This document shows, one piece after another, positions 6,845 to 14,554 of a stretch of DNA of 17,788 bases; positions within the stretch are counted from its first letter, which is position 1, and each line of letters starts with the position of its first letter. The position numbers were made by a program, and so were the translations under genes. The notes beneath the pieces were generated by a model. It was not told the origin of the DNA and searched no databases. It saw nothing but the letters and a program-made list of their open reading frames with translations. This DNA comes from WHTG01 sp035540515 (lineage in GTDB: Bacteria > Actinomycetota > Nitriliruptoria > Euzebyales > Egibacteraceae). Location of the stretch: contig DATLGM010000092.1 in assembly GCA_035540515.1 (NCBI GenBank), forward strand, positions 1 through 17,788, in the 5' to 3' direction.

Positions 6845-7956
6845 GCGTCTCGGAGCGACCGGAAGAGGTGCACCCGCCGACGCGGCCGGGGCCGACCAAC
6901 ACGCTCACCGACGTCGACGGCCTCCGGGTGGGGCATCACACCGCGGTCGGCGACGGGTGGCTGACCGGCGTGACAGCGGTGCTCGCCCCCGACGGCGGCG
7001 CGGTGGGCGGCGTCGACGTCCGCGGCGGCGGGCCTGGGACCCGCGAGACGGACCTGCTGGACCCCCGCAACGTCGTCGAGCGTCTGCACGCCGTGGTGCT
7101 GTCGGGCGGCAGCGCCTTCGGGCTCGCCGCCGCCGACGGGGTGATGCAGCGGCTGGCCGAGCAAGGAGTGGGCGTTGCGGTCGGACCGCCGCCGGGCGCC
7201 GAGCAGGGCACGCCCACCATGGTCGTGCCCATCGTGCCGTCCGCCGTGGTGTTCGACCTCGGCCGTGGTGGCGGTGGCGCCCGCCCGCCGGACGCGGCGA
7301 TGGGTGGCGCGGCGTTTGACGCGGCGATCGCAGACGGAGGCGAGGCCGTGGCGCTGGGGTCGGTCGGCGCCGGCGCCGGCGCGACCGCCGGCCACCTCAA
7401 GGGCGGCGTGGGATCGGCCAGCACCGTCCTGCCGACCGGCGTGACCGTCGCGGCGTTGGTGGTCGCCAACCCGGTGGGCTCCCCCGTCAATCCCGACACC
7501 GGCCGGCTGTACGGCGAGCCGATCTGCGCCGCCGGCGACATCCCCGCGCTGGGGTCTCCGAGTGACGACGAGATCGCCGAGTTCTGCCGCACCGCCGCCG
7601 CCCAGCGGCGCGCGCTGACGCTGAACACCACCCTCGCGATCGTCGCGACCGACGCGACCCTGACCAAGGCCCAGTGCGCCAAGATCGCCGGTATCGGCCA
7701 CGACGGGCTCGCCAGAGGCATCCGGCCGGTGCACTCGATGCTCGACGGCGACACCGTGTTCACCATGGCGACGTGCCGGCGGCCCGCCCCGGGCCTGTTC
7801 GAGCTGCAAGACCTGCTGGCCGCCGCGGCCGACTGCGTCACCCGCGCCGTCGTCCGCGGGATGCTCGCCGCCGAGTCCGTGTCGACTCCCGCCGGTTCCT
7901 GGCCGTCGTACCGCGACGCGTTCGGCACCGCCTTCCGACCGAAGGACACCGCGTGA
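6841..7956 (+). CDS. P1-family (S58) Ntn-hydrolase: DmpA/NylC-type aminopeptidase or amide hydrolase
   Basis: A 371-residue N-terminal-nucleophile enzyme made as one chain that cuts itself into two subunits. The family opening NTLTDVDGLRVGHHT (20-34) and a Gly-rich SGGSAFGL (88-95) are present. The expected cleavage site is Asn262-Thr263 in LNTTLAIVATDA, making Thr263 the nucleophile. Residues matching those recalled for NylC (Lys189, Asn219, Thr267, Asp306, Asp308) are Lys187, Asn210, Thr263, Asp302 and Asp304, and the Thr-to-Asp distances (39 and 41) are identical. Members hydrolyse N-terminal amide bonds of D-amino acid, beta-amino acid or nylon-oligomer substrates; which one applies here is unknown. 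The start is ATG 6841, the first codon after the ATPase region in this frame. Sitting behind an importer and before an aldehyde dehydrogenase and an amidase, it probably cleaves the imported compound. It overlaps the next gene by GTGA. Confidence 0.92.
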   Translation: MSVSERPEEVHPPTRPGPTNTLTDVDGLRVGHHTAVGDGWLTGVTAVLAPDGGAVGGVDVRGGGPGTRETDLLDPRNVVERLHAVVLSGGSAFGLAAADGVMQRLAEQGVGVAVGPPPGAEQGTPTMVVPIVPSAVVFDLGRGGGGARPPDAAMGGAAFDAAIADGGEAVALGSVGAGAGATAGHLKGGVGSASTVLPTGVTVAALVVANPVGSPVNPDTGRLYGEPICAAGDIPALGSPSDDEIAEFCRTAAAQRRALTLNTTLAIVATDATLTKAQCAKIAGIGHDGLARGIRPVHSMLDGDTVFTMATCRRPAPGLFELQDLLAAAADCVTRAVVRGMLAAESVSTPAGSWPSYRDAFGTAFRPKDTA

Positions 7957-9419
7957 CCCACCTGGCTCCCCCCTACCCCGACGGGTTGCCGATCGGCGAC
8001 GGGTGGCGCCCGACCGCCCAGACCGTCGACGTCGAGTTCCCCTACGACGGGTCGACCGTCTGCTCGGCGCCCGTCGGGTCGGTCGACGACGCCCGCGCCG
8101 CGCTGGACGCGGCGGTAGCGATCGCACCGGCGGTCGCGCGGCTGCCGTCGCGGGTGCGCCGGGAGCTGCTGCTGCGAGCCCACGCCAACCTCGAGGCCCG
8201 CCGGCTGCAGATGGAGCAGATGCTGGTGCTGGAGACCGGCAAGCCGCTGGTCGACTGCCGCGTCGAGGTCGACCGGGCGCTGGTGACGCTGGCGGCTTCG
8301 GCGGAGGAGGTGGCCCGGCTCCACGGCGAGACCGTAGCGCTGGACCTGCTGCCCGCCGGCGACGGGATGTTCGGGTTCTGGGTGCGGCGGCCCATCGGCG
8401 TGGTCGTCGGCATCACCGGCTTCAACTACCCGCTGCTGCTCGCCATGCACAAGATCGGTCCCGCCATCGCCGCGGGCTGCCCCGTGATCTGCAAGCCGGC
8501 GCCGCAGACGCCGCTGGCGACGCTGTGGCTCGCCGACCTGATCCGCCTCGCCGCGTACGACACGGGGGTGCCGCCGGCGATCGTGCAGGTCGTCACGGGG
8601 GATGTCGAGGTGGGCGCGGCGCTGGTCACCGACCGGCGGGTCGGGGCGGTGTCGTTCACCGGCTCGGCGGCCGTCGGGCACACCATCGCCCGCGACGCCG
8701 CACCCACCAAGGTGCTGCTGGAGCTGGGATCCAACGCCGCGCTGGTCGTCGCCGACGACGCCGACCTCGACGCCGCCGTCGGCGCGGTGCTGCGCGGCGG
8801 CTACTACGCGTCAGGCCAGGCGTGCATCTCCGTGCAGCGCGTCCTGGTCCACAAGGCGGTCGCCGACGAGTTCGTCGCCCGGCTGACCCAGCGACTGGAC
8901 GAAGTCGTCGTCGGCGACCCACGGGATCCCGCGACCCGCGTGTCGGCCCTGATCGATCAGCGGTCCGCCCAGCGGGTGCTCGAATGGGAGGAGCGCGCCG
9001 TCGAGGCGGGTGCGCGGCGCGTCGCCGGCGGTGGTCAGGACGGCCGGGTGGTGCGACCGACGGTGCTCGTCGACGTCCCTGACGGCGTCGCCGCGTGGGA
9101 CGAGGAGATCTTCGGACCGGTCGTGTGCGTGCGGACCGTCGATGACGTCGACGCGGCGCTCGACGCGGTCAACGCGTCGCGCTACGGGCTGCACGCCAGC
9201 GTGTTCACCACCTCGCTGGAGACCGCGTTCGCGGCGATCGATCGGCTCGACGTCGGCGGCGTGATCATCAACGAGGTGCCCGGGTTCCGCGCCGACAGCA
9301 TGCCGTACGGCGGCGTGAAGGACTCCGGGATCGGACGCGAGGGACCCCGGTTCGCCGTCGAGGAGCTGACCGTCACGAGGATGGCGATCATCCGGCCGTC
9401 CACGGGGGGTGGCGCGTGA
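7953..9419 (+). CDS. NAD(P)-dependent aldehyde dehydrogenase (operon member)
   Basis: A 488-residue ALDH-superfamily enzyme oxidising an aldehyde to a carboxylate. Seen: the TGFNYPLLLAMHKIGPA region (about 155-171), the CKPAPQTPL motif, the SFTGSAAVG turn, general base Glu257 in LLELGSNAA, and catalytic Cys291 in SGQACISVQR. The Glu-Cys spacing of 34 is standard. The C-terminal EIFGPVV and MPYGGVKDSGIGREGP motifs are complete. The closest look is to lactaldehyde- or semialdehyde-type ALDHs, but the substrate cannot be assigned. The GTG at 7953 is chosen because it overlaps the peptidase stop (GTGA); longer in-frame starts would run far into the peptidase gene. In the operon it would oxidise the semialdehyde left after transamination. 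Confidence 0.93.
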   Translation: MTHLAPPYPDGLPIGDGWRPTAQTVDVEFPYDGSTVCSAPVGSVDDARAALDAAVAIAPAVARLPSRVRRELLLRAHANLEARRLQMEQMLVLETGKPLVDCRVEVDRALVTLAASAEEVARLHGETVALDLLPAGDGMFGFWVRRPIGVVVGITGFNYPLLLAMHKIGPAIAAGCPVICKPAPQTPLATLWLADLIRLAAYDTGVPPAIVQVVTGDVEVGAALVTDRRVGAVSFTGSAAVGHTIARDAAPTKVLLELGSNAALVVADDADLDAAVGAVLRGGYYASGQACISVQRVLVHKAVADEFVARLTQRLDEVVVGDPRDPATRVSALIDQRSAQRVLEWEERAVEAGARRVAGGGQDGRVVRPTVLVDVPDGVAAWDEEIFGPVVCVRTVDDVDAALDAVNASRYGLHASVFTTSLETAFAAIDRLDVGGVIINEVPGFRADSMPYGGVKDSGIGREGPRFAVEELTVTRMAIIRPSTGGGA

Positions 9420-10189
9420 CCGACTACGCCGGGCTGTTCCGCCTCGACGGGCGCCGTGCGGTGGTGGTGGGCGCCGGCAGCGGCATCGGCCGCGAGTCGG
9501 CGCTCGCCCTGGCCGCACACGGGGCGGTGGTGGTGTGCGCCGACCGTGACGCCGACGCCGCCGCCGCGACCGCGCAGCACGCCGGCGGCGGTGCCGCGGC
9601 GCACCAGGTGGACGTGTTGGACATCGACTCGGTGCGGTCACTGGCCGAGGCGTTTCCCGACACCCATGCCCTGGTCGTGACGCCGGCCACAAACGTGCGC
9701 AAGCGGATCGTCGACTACACCCACGACGAGTTCGACCGGGTCGTGTCGCTGAACCTGCGCGCCTCGTTCGACCTCGTGCGGGCGTTCGGGCCGACGATGG
9801 TCGCACGGGGCGCCGGCAGCATCATCGGGTTCTCCTCGATCCGGGGCACGGTCGTCGAGCCGGGCCAGGGGGTGTACGCGGCGACCAAGGCCGGCCTGGT
9901 CCAGCTGCTGCGGACGGCCGCCGCCGAGCTCGGTCCGGCGGGGGTGCGCGTGAACGCTGTTGCTCCCGGCGTGGTGGAGACGCCCCTGACCGAGCAGATC
10001 AAGGCCAACCCCCAGTGGTACCAGGCCTACGCCGCCAAGAGCGCGTTCGGTCGGTGGGCGCAGCCCTCGGAGCTGGCCGGCGCGGTGGTGTTCCTGGCCT
10101 CGGACGCGTCGACGTTCGTGACGGGCGCGGTGATCAACGTCGACGGCGGGTGGACCGCCATCGACGGCCGTTTCGACCCGCCGGCGTGA
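9416..10189 (+). CDS. Short-chain dehydrogenase/reductase (SDR)
   Basis: A classical SDR of 257 residues with a Rossmann fold. The cofactor motif is GAGSGIG (19-25). Asp53 after the second strand (VVCADRD) suggests NAD(H) preference. The catalytic set is Asn113, Ser141, Tyr154 and Lys158 (YAATK), all at usual spacing. The C-terminal VTGAVINVDGGWTAIDGRF is typical of sugar-acid or hydroxy-acid dehydrogenases. Odd: the NNAG structural motif is replaced by TPAT (89-92), followed by NVRKR. It would oxidise or reduce a hydroxy or keto group in the operon's pathway; the substrate is not known. Its GTG start overlaps the ALDH stop by four bases, and its stop overlaps the amidase ATG (TGATG). Confidence 0.93.
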   Translation: MTDYAGLFRLDGRRAVVVGAGSGIGRESALALAAHGAVVVCADRDADAAAATAQHAGGGAAAHQVDVLDIDSVRSLAEAFPDTHALVVTPATNVRKRIVDYTHDEFDRVVSLNLRASFDLVRAFGPTMVARGAGSIIGFSSIRGTVVEPGQGVYAATKAGLVQLLRTAAAELGPAGVRVNAVAPGVVETPLTEQIKANPQWYQAYAAKSAFGRWAQPSELAGAVVFLASDASTFVTGAVINVDGGWTAIDGRFDPPA

Positions 10190-11601
10190 TGGGCGACACG
10201 TCGGACGCCTCCTCGCCGGCCGACCTGCCGGCCGTCGCGATGCTCGACGCGTTCGCCGAGCGGACGCTCTCGCCGGTCGAGGTGTTCGACGCGGTCGCGG
10301 ACCGCATCGCGGCGTGGGAACCCACGATCCGGGCGCTGTACGCGCCCCGGCTGGACCAGGCCCGCGAGGAGGCGCAAGCGGCACAGCAGCGGTGGGCCGC
10401 GGGCACGCCGGCGGGGCCGCTGGACGGCGTGCCGATCACGATCAAGGAGAACATCGCCACGCGCGGCACCCCCATCCCCCAGGGCACGGCGGCCACGGAC
10501 CTGGTCCCCGCCGAACACGACGCCCCGCCGGCGGCGCGCGTGATCGAGGCCGGCGCCGTCGTGCTCGCCAAGACGACGATGCCCGACTACGGGATGCTGT
10601 CGTCCGGGCTGTCGTCGTTCCACCCGCTGACCCGCAACCCCTGGAACCCGGCGTGGAACCCGGGCGGGTCGAGCGCAGGGGCAGCGGCCGCCGGTGCTGC
10701 GGGGTACGGGCCCCTGCACCTGGGCAGCGACATCGGCGGGTCGGTGCGGCTGCCCGCCGGCTGGACGGGCCTGGTCGGCTTCAAGCCCAGCCTCGGCCGG
10801 ATCCCCATCCACCCCCCGTACTTCGGCCGGGTCGTCGGGCCGATGACCCGCACCGTCGCCGACACCGCGCTGCTGATGAGCGTGGCGTCGGCCCCCGACC
10901 ACCGCGACCACATGAGCCTGCCGCCGGCCGACATCGACTGGCGGGCGCTGGACACCGACGTGCGCGGTCTGCGGATCGGGGTGTGGACCGACGCCGGCAG
11001 CGGTCTGCCAGTCGACCCAGAGGTCGGGGCTGCGGTCGCCGCCGTCGCCGCGCTGCTCGCCGACGCCGGGGCGGTGGTCGAGCCGATCGCCCCGTTCTTC
11101 ACGCCGGAGATGCTGCACGACCTCGACCTGTTCTGGCGGGTCCGATCCTGGGTCGACTTCGCGGCGCTCCCCCCCGACCGGCAGGCCAGCGTCCTGCCGT
11201 TCATCGCCCAGTGGTGCCGCTCGGGCGCCGGCGTCTTAGGCGAGGAGCTGATGCGCTGCGTCAACCGCACCCTGGAGATCCGGGAGGCCACGGTCGGCGC
11301 GACCCAGCCGTTCGACTACGTCGTGTCCCCCGTGGCGCCCGTCCCGACGTTCCCTGCCGAGTGGGCGTCGCCGACCAACGAGGTCGACACGACCATGCAC
11401 CACATCGCGTTCACCGCCCCGCTGTCGATGTCCGAGCAGCCGGCGGTGTCGGTCAACTGCGGGTTCACCGCCGAGGGCAAGCCGATCGCGGTGCAGATCG
11501 CCGGCCGGCGCTTCGACGACCTAGGCGTCCTGCGCGTCGCGCGCTGGTACGAAGACGCCCGGCCGCCGGCGGCGACCCCCGCATGGCCATCCGCTCCGTG
11601 A
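10189..11601 (+). CDS. Amidase-signature hydrolase
   Basis: A 470-residue amidase of the amidase-signature family. The Ser-cisSer-Lys triad is visible: Lys86 in ITIKEN, Ser161 in the GGSSAG motif, and nucleophile Ser185 in GSDIGGSVRLPA. The spacings (75 and 24) match those of fatty acid amide hydrolase (Lys142, Ser217, Ser241). The C-terminal part has the usual SPVAPVPTFP and GKPIAVQIAGRRFDD strings. It cleaves a carboxamide or linear/cyclic amide in the cytosol; the family includes NylA, glutamyl amidotransferase subunit A and arylamidases. There is no gatB or gatC here, so it is probably a catabolic amidase. The start is ATG 10189 in TGATG; GTG 10186 is a possible alternative. Leu350 is coded by TTA, rare in this window. 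It is the last gene of the operon. Confidence 0.93.
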   Translation: MGDTSDASSPADLPAVAMLDAFAERTLSPVEVFDAVADRIAAWEPTIRALYAPRLDQAREEAQAAQQRWAAGTPAGPLDGVPITIKENIATRGTPIPQGTAATDLVPAEHDAPPAARVIEAGAVVLAKTTMPDYGMLSSGLSSFHPLTRNPWNPAWNPGGSSAGAAAAGAAGYGPLHLGSDIGGSVRLPAGWTGLVGFKPSLGRIPIHPPYFGRVVGPMTRTVADTALLMSVASAPDHRDHMSLPPADIDWRALDTDVRGLRIGVWTDAGSGLPVDPEVGAAVAAVAALLADAGAVVEPIAPFFTPEMLHDLDLFWRVRSWVDFAALPPDRQASVLPFIAQWCRSGAGVLGEELMRCVNRTLEIREATVGATQPFDYVVSPVAPVPTFPAEWASPTNEVDTTMHHIAFTAPLSMSEQPAVSVNCGFTAEGKPIAVQIAGRRFDDLGVLRVARWYEDARPPAATPAWPSAP

Positions 11602-11614
11602 GCCCGACGAACGG

Positions 11615-12886
11615 TCAGCCGGCCGGCGGCTGGTCAGGCTCGGCTGGGACCAGGCGGATGCGGTCGATCCGTCGGTCCGCGACGCCGGTGACCTCCAGCC
11701 GCCACCCCTCCACGGTGACCTCCTCACCGGCTTTGGGCAGCCGGCCCGTGCGCTCCAGCACCAGTCCCGCCACGGTCGTGTAGTCACCGGCGGGCAGTTC
11801 GACGCCGATGTCGACCAGGTCGTGGATGGGATATGAGCCGGGCACCGTGTAGGAGCCGTCGGGATGCTGCTCAGCGGCCTGGACGTCCGGGTCGGCTTCG
11901 TCCCAAATCTCGCCGACGAGCTCCTCGATGAGGTCTTCGACCGTGATGATCCCTTCGGTGCCCCCGTGCTCGTTGATGACGACCGCGATCTGCTGGCGCT
12001 TGGCCTGCAGCGCGCGCAGGGCATCCAGGGCGCCGACCGTCTCGGGTAACACCATCGCCGGCCGGACGACGGTGCCGACCTCGCCGCTGCTGTCGACCAG
12101 ATCGCGGAGATGCACGATCCCCATGACGTCATCGAGATTCCCGCGGAACACCGGGGCGCGGGAGTGGCCGGTCTCGACCAGCGTCCTGACGGCCTCTGTC
12201 ACCGACGTGTCCCCGGGGATGCCCACGACGGCGGGGCGGGGCACCAGCAGCTGGCGCACGGTGCGGTCGGCGAACTCGAAGGCGCCGCTGATGATGTCGC
12301 GCTCGTGCTCGGTGAGCTCCGGCTGAACCGCCACCATGTCGCGCAGCTCCTCCTCGGTGACGTCTTCGCGCTGGCGGGTCGGGTCCCCCCCAAACAGCCG
12401 CACGAGCAGATCCGTGGAGCGGGCCAGGAACCACACGGCGGGTGTGGCGATGGTGGCGACGGCTGCCAGCGGCCGGGCCGCAACAAGCCCCCACCACTCC
12501 GTGCGCTGCATCGCCAGCCGCTTGGGTGCGAGCTCGCCGACGACGAGGGTGACGAAGGTCAGGATCAACGTGACGAGCATGATGGCGACAGGTCTGGCCG
12601 CCCCGCCGATCGGGGACAGCAGGCGCGCGACCGGCTCAGCAAGCGTCACCGCCGCTGTCGCCGAGGCGAGGAAGCCGGCCAGCGTGATCCCGATCTGGAT
12701 CGTGGCCAGGAAGCGGTTGGGGTCTCGGGCGAGCCGCGCCAACGTCTGTCCCGCCCGCCCGCCGGCTTGCAGCCGGTTCAACTGCCCCTCCCGGAGGCTG
12801 ATCAAGGCGATCTCGCTGCCGGCGAAAGCGGCGTTGAGCATGATGAGCACAGCGACGAGGAGCAGCTGCTGCCAGATTTCCTGCAC
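11615..12886 (-). CDS. CNNM/CorC/HlyC-family membrane protein with paired CBS domains
   Basis: A 423-residue membrane protein. The N-terminal DUF21 transmembrane domain (about 1-160) has four hydrophobic stretches with the family strings NAAFAGSEIALIS (18-30), TIQIGITLAGF and VVGELAPKRLA (115-125). Two CBS domains follow (about 214-270 and 278-333; ITVEDLIEELVGEIWDE ends the second). A CorC_HlyC C-terminal domain (about 345-415) begins with DGSYTVPGS. Relatives act in Mg2+/cation handling or efflux; the old name hemolysin is not meaningful. The GTG start at 12886 is preferred over a TTG at 12919 because GAGGT lies seven bases upstream and the membrane segment begins there. It is divergent from mmsA and convergent with the amidase, with no evident functional link to either. 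Confidence 0.92.
   Translation of the reverse strand: MQEIWQQLLLVAVLIMLNAAFAGSEIALISLREGQLNRLQAGGRAGQTLARLARDPNRFLATIQIGITLAGFLASATAAVTLAEPVARLLSPIGGAARPVAIMLVTLILTFVTLVVGELAPKRLAMQRTEWWGLVAARPLAAVATIATPAVWFLARSTDLLVRLFGGDPTRQREDVTEEELRDMVAVQPELTEHERDIISGAFEFADRTVRQLLVPRPAVVGIPGDTSVTEAVRTLVETGHSRAPVFRGNLDDVMGIVHLRDLVDSSGEVGTVVRPAMVLPETVGALDALRALQAKRQQIAVVINEHGGTEGIITVEDLIEELVGEIWDEADPDVQAAEQHPDGSYTVPGSYPIHDLVDIGVELPAGDYTTVAGLVLERTGRLPKAGEEVTVEGWRLEVTGVADRRIDRIRLVPAEPDQPPAG
11616..11632. terminator. Possible hairpin in the convergent junction
   Basis: CAGCCG and CGGCTG pair around a five-base GCCGG loop, 15 bases after the amidase stop and inside the last codons of the CNNM-type gene on the other strand. 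It could end the nine-gene operon. It has no T-run and a stem of only six pairs, so the call is weak. Confidence 0.3.
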
Positions 12887-13039
12887 GGGGCGACCTCGCG
12901 GGTGAGTGGCGGATGGCAATGATGGCGCGCGAAGGGGGCAATTGGCCGTTCAGCGGCGCGGAGATCCACCGTTTGTCGGTTGCCATGACGGGTTGATGGG
13001 CCAGACTGGCCCATCAACCCCATCGGTAAAGGTGTTGCT
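12887..13039. promoter_or_regulatory. Divergent gap upstream of mmsA and the CNNM-type gene
   Basis: A 153-base region lying between divergent starts, so it holds the promoters of both genes. It is somewhat less GC-rich than the coding sequence around it. Apart from the inverted repeat at 12990-13020 and the AAAGG ribosome site of mmsA (13028-13032), no convincing -35/-10 pair is visible. No small ORF with a plausible start and ribosome site is seen. Confidence 0.5.
12990..13020. promoter_or_regulatory. Perfect 15-bp inverted repeat upstream of mmsA, likely operator
   Basis: GGGTTGATGGGCCAG at 12990-13004 and its exact reverse complement at 13006-13020 flank a single A at 13005. It ends 7 bases before the mmsA ribosome site and 19 bases before its GTG. 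Because both flanking genes read away from it, it is not placed as a terminator. A binding site for a dimeric regulator of mmsA, or a leader hairpin affecting mmsA translation, both fit. No regulator gene is adjacent. Confidence 0.65.
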
Positions 13040-14524
13040 GTGAACCGCATTGGCCATGTCATCGCCGGCAAGACCGCCGGCGCCTTCGAGCGCGTCGGCC
13101 CCGTGTACAACCCCGCCACCGGCGAGCAGACCGGTGCGGTGGCGCTGGCGTCGGAGTCGGAGGTGGACGCGGCGGTCGCCGCGGCGGCGGAGGCCTTCCC
13201 GGCGTGGCGCGCCACCAGCCTGTCCAAGCGCACCGAGATCATGCTCGCGTTCCACCACCTGCTGGTCGACAACCGCCAGCGGCTGGCGGCCGCGATCACC
13301 GCCGAGCACGGCAAGGTGCTCTCCGACGCCGCCGGCGAGGTCACCCGCGGCATCGAGTGCGTCGAGTTCGCCTCGGGCCTGTCCCACCTGCTCAAGGGCG
13401 GCTACAACGAGCAGGTCTCGACGGGCATCGACGTGTACGAGATCAAGCAGCCCCTCGGCGTCGTGGCGGGCATCACCCCGTTCAACTTCCCGGTCATGGT
13501 GCCGTTGTGGATGATCCCCAACGCCCTGGCGTGCGGGAACACGTTCGTGCTCAAGCCCAGCGAGAAGGACCCGTCACCGTCACTGCTGATCGCCGAGCTG
13601 CTGGCCGAGGCCGGGCTGCCCGACGGCGTGTTCAACGTGGTGCACGGCGACGCGGTCGCGGTCAACCGGATCCTGGACCACCCGGACGTGCAGGCGGTCA
13701 GCTTCGTCGGGTCCACGCCGATCGCCCGGCACGTCTACGAGCGCGGCACCCAGGCCGGCAAGCGTGTCCAGGCGCTGGGCGGGGCGAAGAACCACATGAT
13801 CGTGCTGCCCGACGCCGACCTCGACCTTGCCGCTGACGCGGCCGTCTCCGCAGCGTACGGCTCCGCCGGCGAGCGATGCATGGCCGTCTCGGTGGTGGTT
13901 CCCGTCGGCGACATCGCGGGCCCGCTGGTCGACGCCATCGCCAAGCGGATCGCCCACCTGCAGATCGGCGACGGGACGGACCCCGCCTCGGAGATGGGGC
14001 CGCTCATCACCCGCGAGCACCGCGACAAGGTTGCGTCGTACATCGGCCTGGCTGCCGAGGAGGGCGCGACGGTGGTGGTCGACGGGCGCGAGGAGTCGTT
14101 CGCCGGCGACGGGTTCTTCCTGGGCGTCAGCCTGCTCGACGGGGTCACGCCCGACATGCAGGCGTACCGCGACGAGATCTTCGGACCGGTCCTCTCCGTC
14201 GTCCGCGCCGGCACCTACGACGAGGCGCTGGCCCTGGTCAACGACAACCCGTATGGCAACGGCACCGCGATCTTCACCCGCGACGGCGGCGCGGCCCGGC
14301 AGTTCCAGTTCGACGTGCAGGCGGGCATGGTCGGCGTGAACGTGCCGATCCCGGTGCCGGCCGGGCACTTCTCGTTCGGCGGGTGGAAGGACAGCCTGTT
14401 CGGCGACAGCCACATGTACGGCCCGGAGGGCATCCACTTCTATACCCGGACCAAGGTCGTCACGTCGCGGTGGCCGGACCCGGCGACCAGCCAGGTCGAC
14501 CTCGGCTTCCCCTCCAACCGCTGA
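13040..14524 (+). CDS. mmsA: Methylmalonate-semialdehyde dehydrogenase (CoA-acylating)
   Basis: A 494-residue CoA-dependent ALDH that converts methylmalonate semialdehyde to propionyl-CoA (and malonate semialdehyde to acetyl-CoA) in valine, pyrimidine or inositol breakdown. The family is recognisable throughout: GHVIAGK, PVYNPATGEQTG (21-32), ITPFNFPVMVPLWMIP (145-160), LKPSEKDPSPS, LGGAKNHMIVLPDADLD (246-262), catalytic Cys280 in GSAGERCMA, and the C-terminal VNVPIPVPAGHFSFGGWKDS, HMYGPEG and FYTRTKVVTSRW. The Glu general base of hydrolytic ALDHs is absent (Ala before LGG), as expected for acyl transfer to CoA. The start is GTG with AAAGG 7 bases upstream. It converges on the mutase gene after 30 bases. 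Confidence 0.95.
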   Translation: MNRIGHVIAGKTAGAFERVGPVYNPATGEQTGAVALASESEVDAAVAAAAEAFPAWRATSLSKRTEIMLAFHHLLVDNRQRLAAAITAEHGKVLSDAAGEVTRGIECVEFASGLSHLLKGGYNEQVSTGIDVYEIKQPLGVVAGITPFNFPVMVPLWMIPNALACGNTFVLKPSEKDPSPSLLIAELLAEAGLPDGVFNVVHGDAVAVNRILDHPDVQAVSFVGSTPIARHVYERGTQAGKRVQALGGAKNHMIVLPDADLDLAADAAVSAAYGSAGERCMAVSVVVPVGDIAGPLVDAIAKRIAHLQIGDGTDPASEMGPLITREHRDKVASYIGLAAEEGATVVVDGREESFAGDGFFLGVSLLDGVTPDMQAYRDEIFGPVLSVVRAGTYDEALALVNDNPYGNGTAIFTRDGGAARQFQFDVQAGMVGVNVPIPVPAGHFSFGGWKDSLFGDSHMYGPEGIHFYTRTKVVTSRWPDPATSQVDLGFPSNR

Positions 14525-14554
14525 CTTGGCGGGGGTGGCGGGGTCCCCGGTCGA

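Noticed and set aside
7364..7384. GGCGCC-GGCGCC tandem pattern inside the peptidase gene
   Set aside because: It simply encodes a Gly/Ala run (GAGAGAT) within a conserved region; it is not an independent repeat.
5959..7956. A natural ATPase-peptidase fusion protein
   Set aside because: The linking stretch after the ATPase motifs is Arg/Ser/Pro-rich nonsense, while the other frame continues the ATPase cleanly. A frameshift explains it better.
12887..12919. Longer N-terminus of the CNNM-type protein from a TTG at 12919
   Set aside because: The extra residues are polar, and the TTG has no ribosome site. GTG 12886 has GAGGT at good spacing and starts just before the membrane segment.
14537..14550. 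CGGGG-T-CCCCG hairpin as terminator between mmsA and the mutase
   Set aside because: The loop of one base is too tight and the short stem is expected by chance at this GC content.
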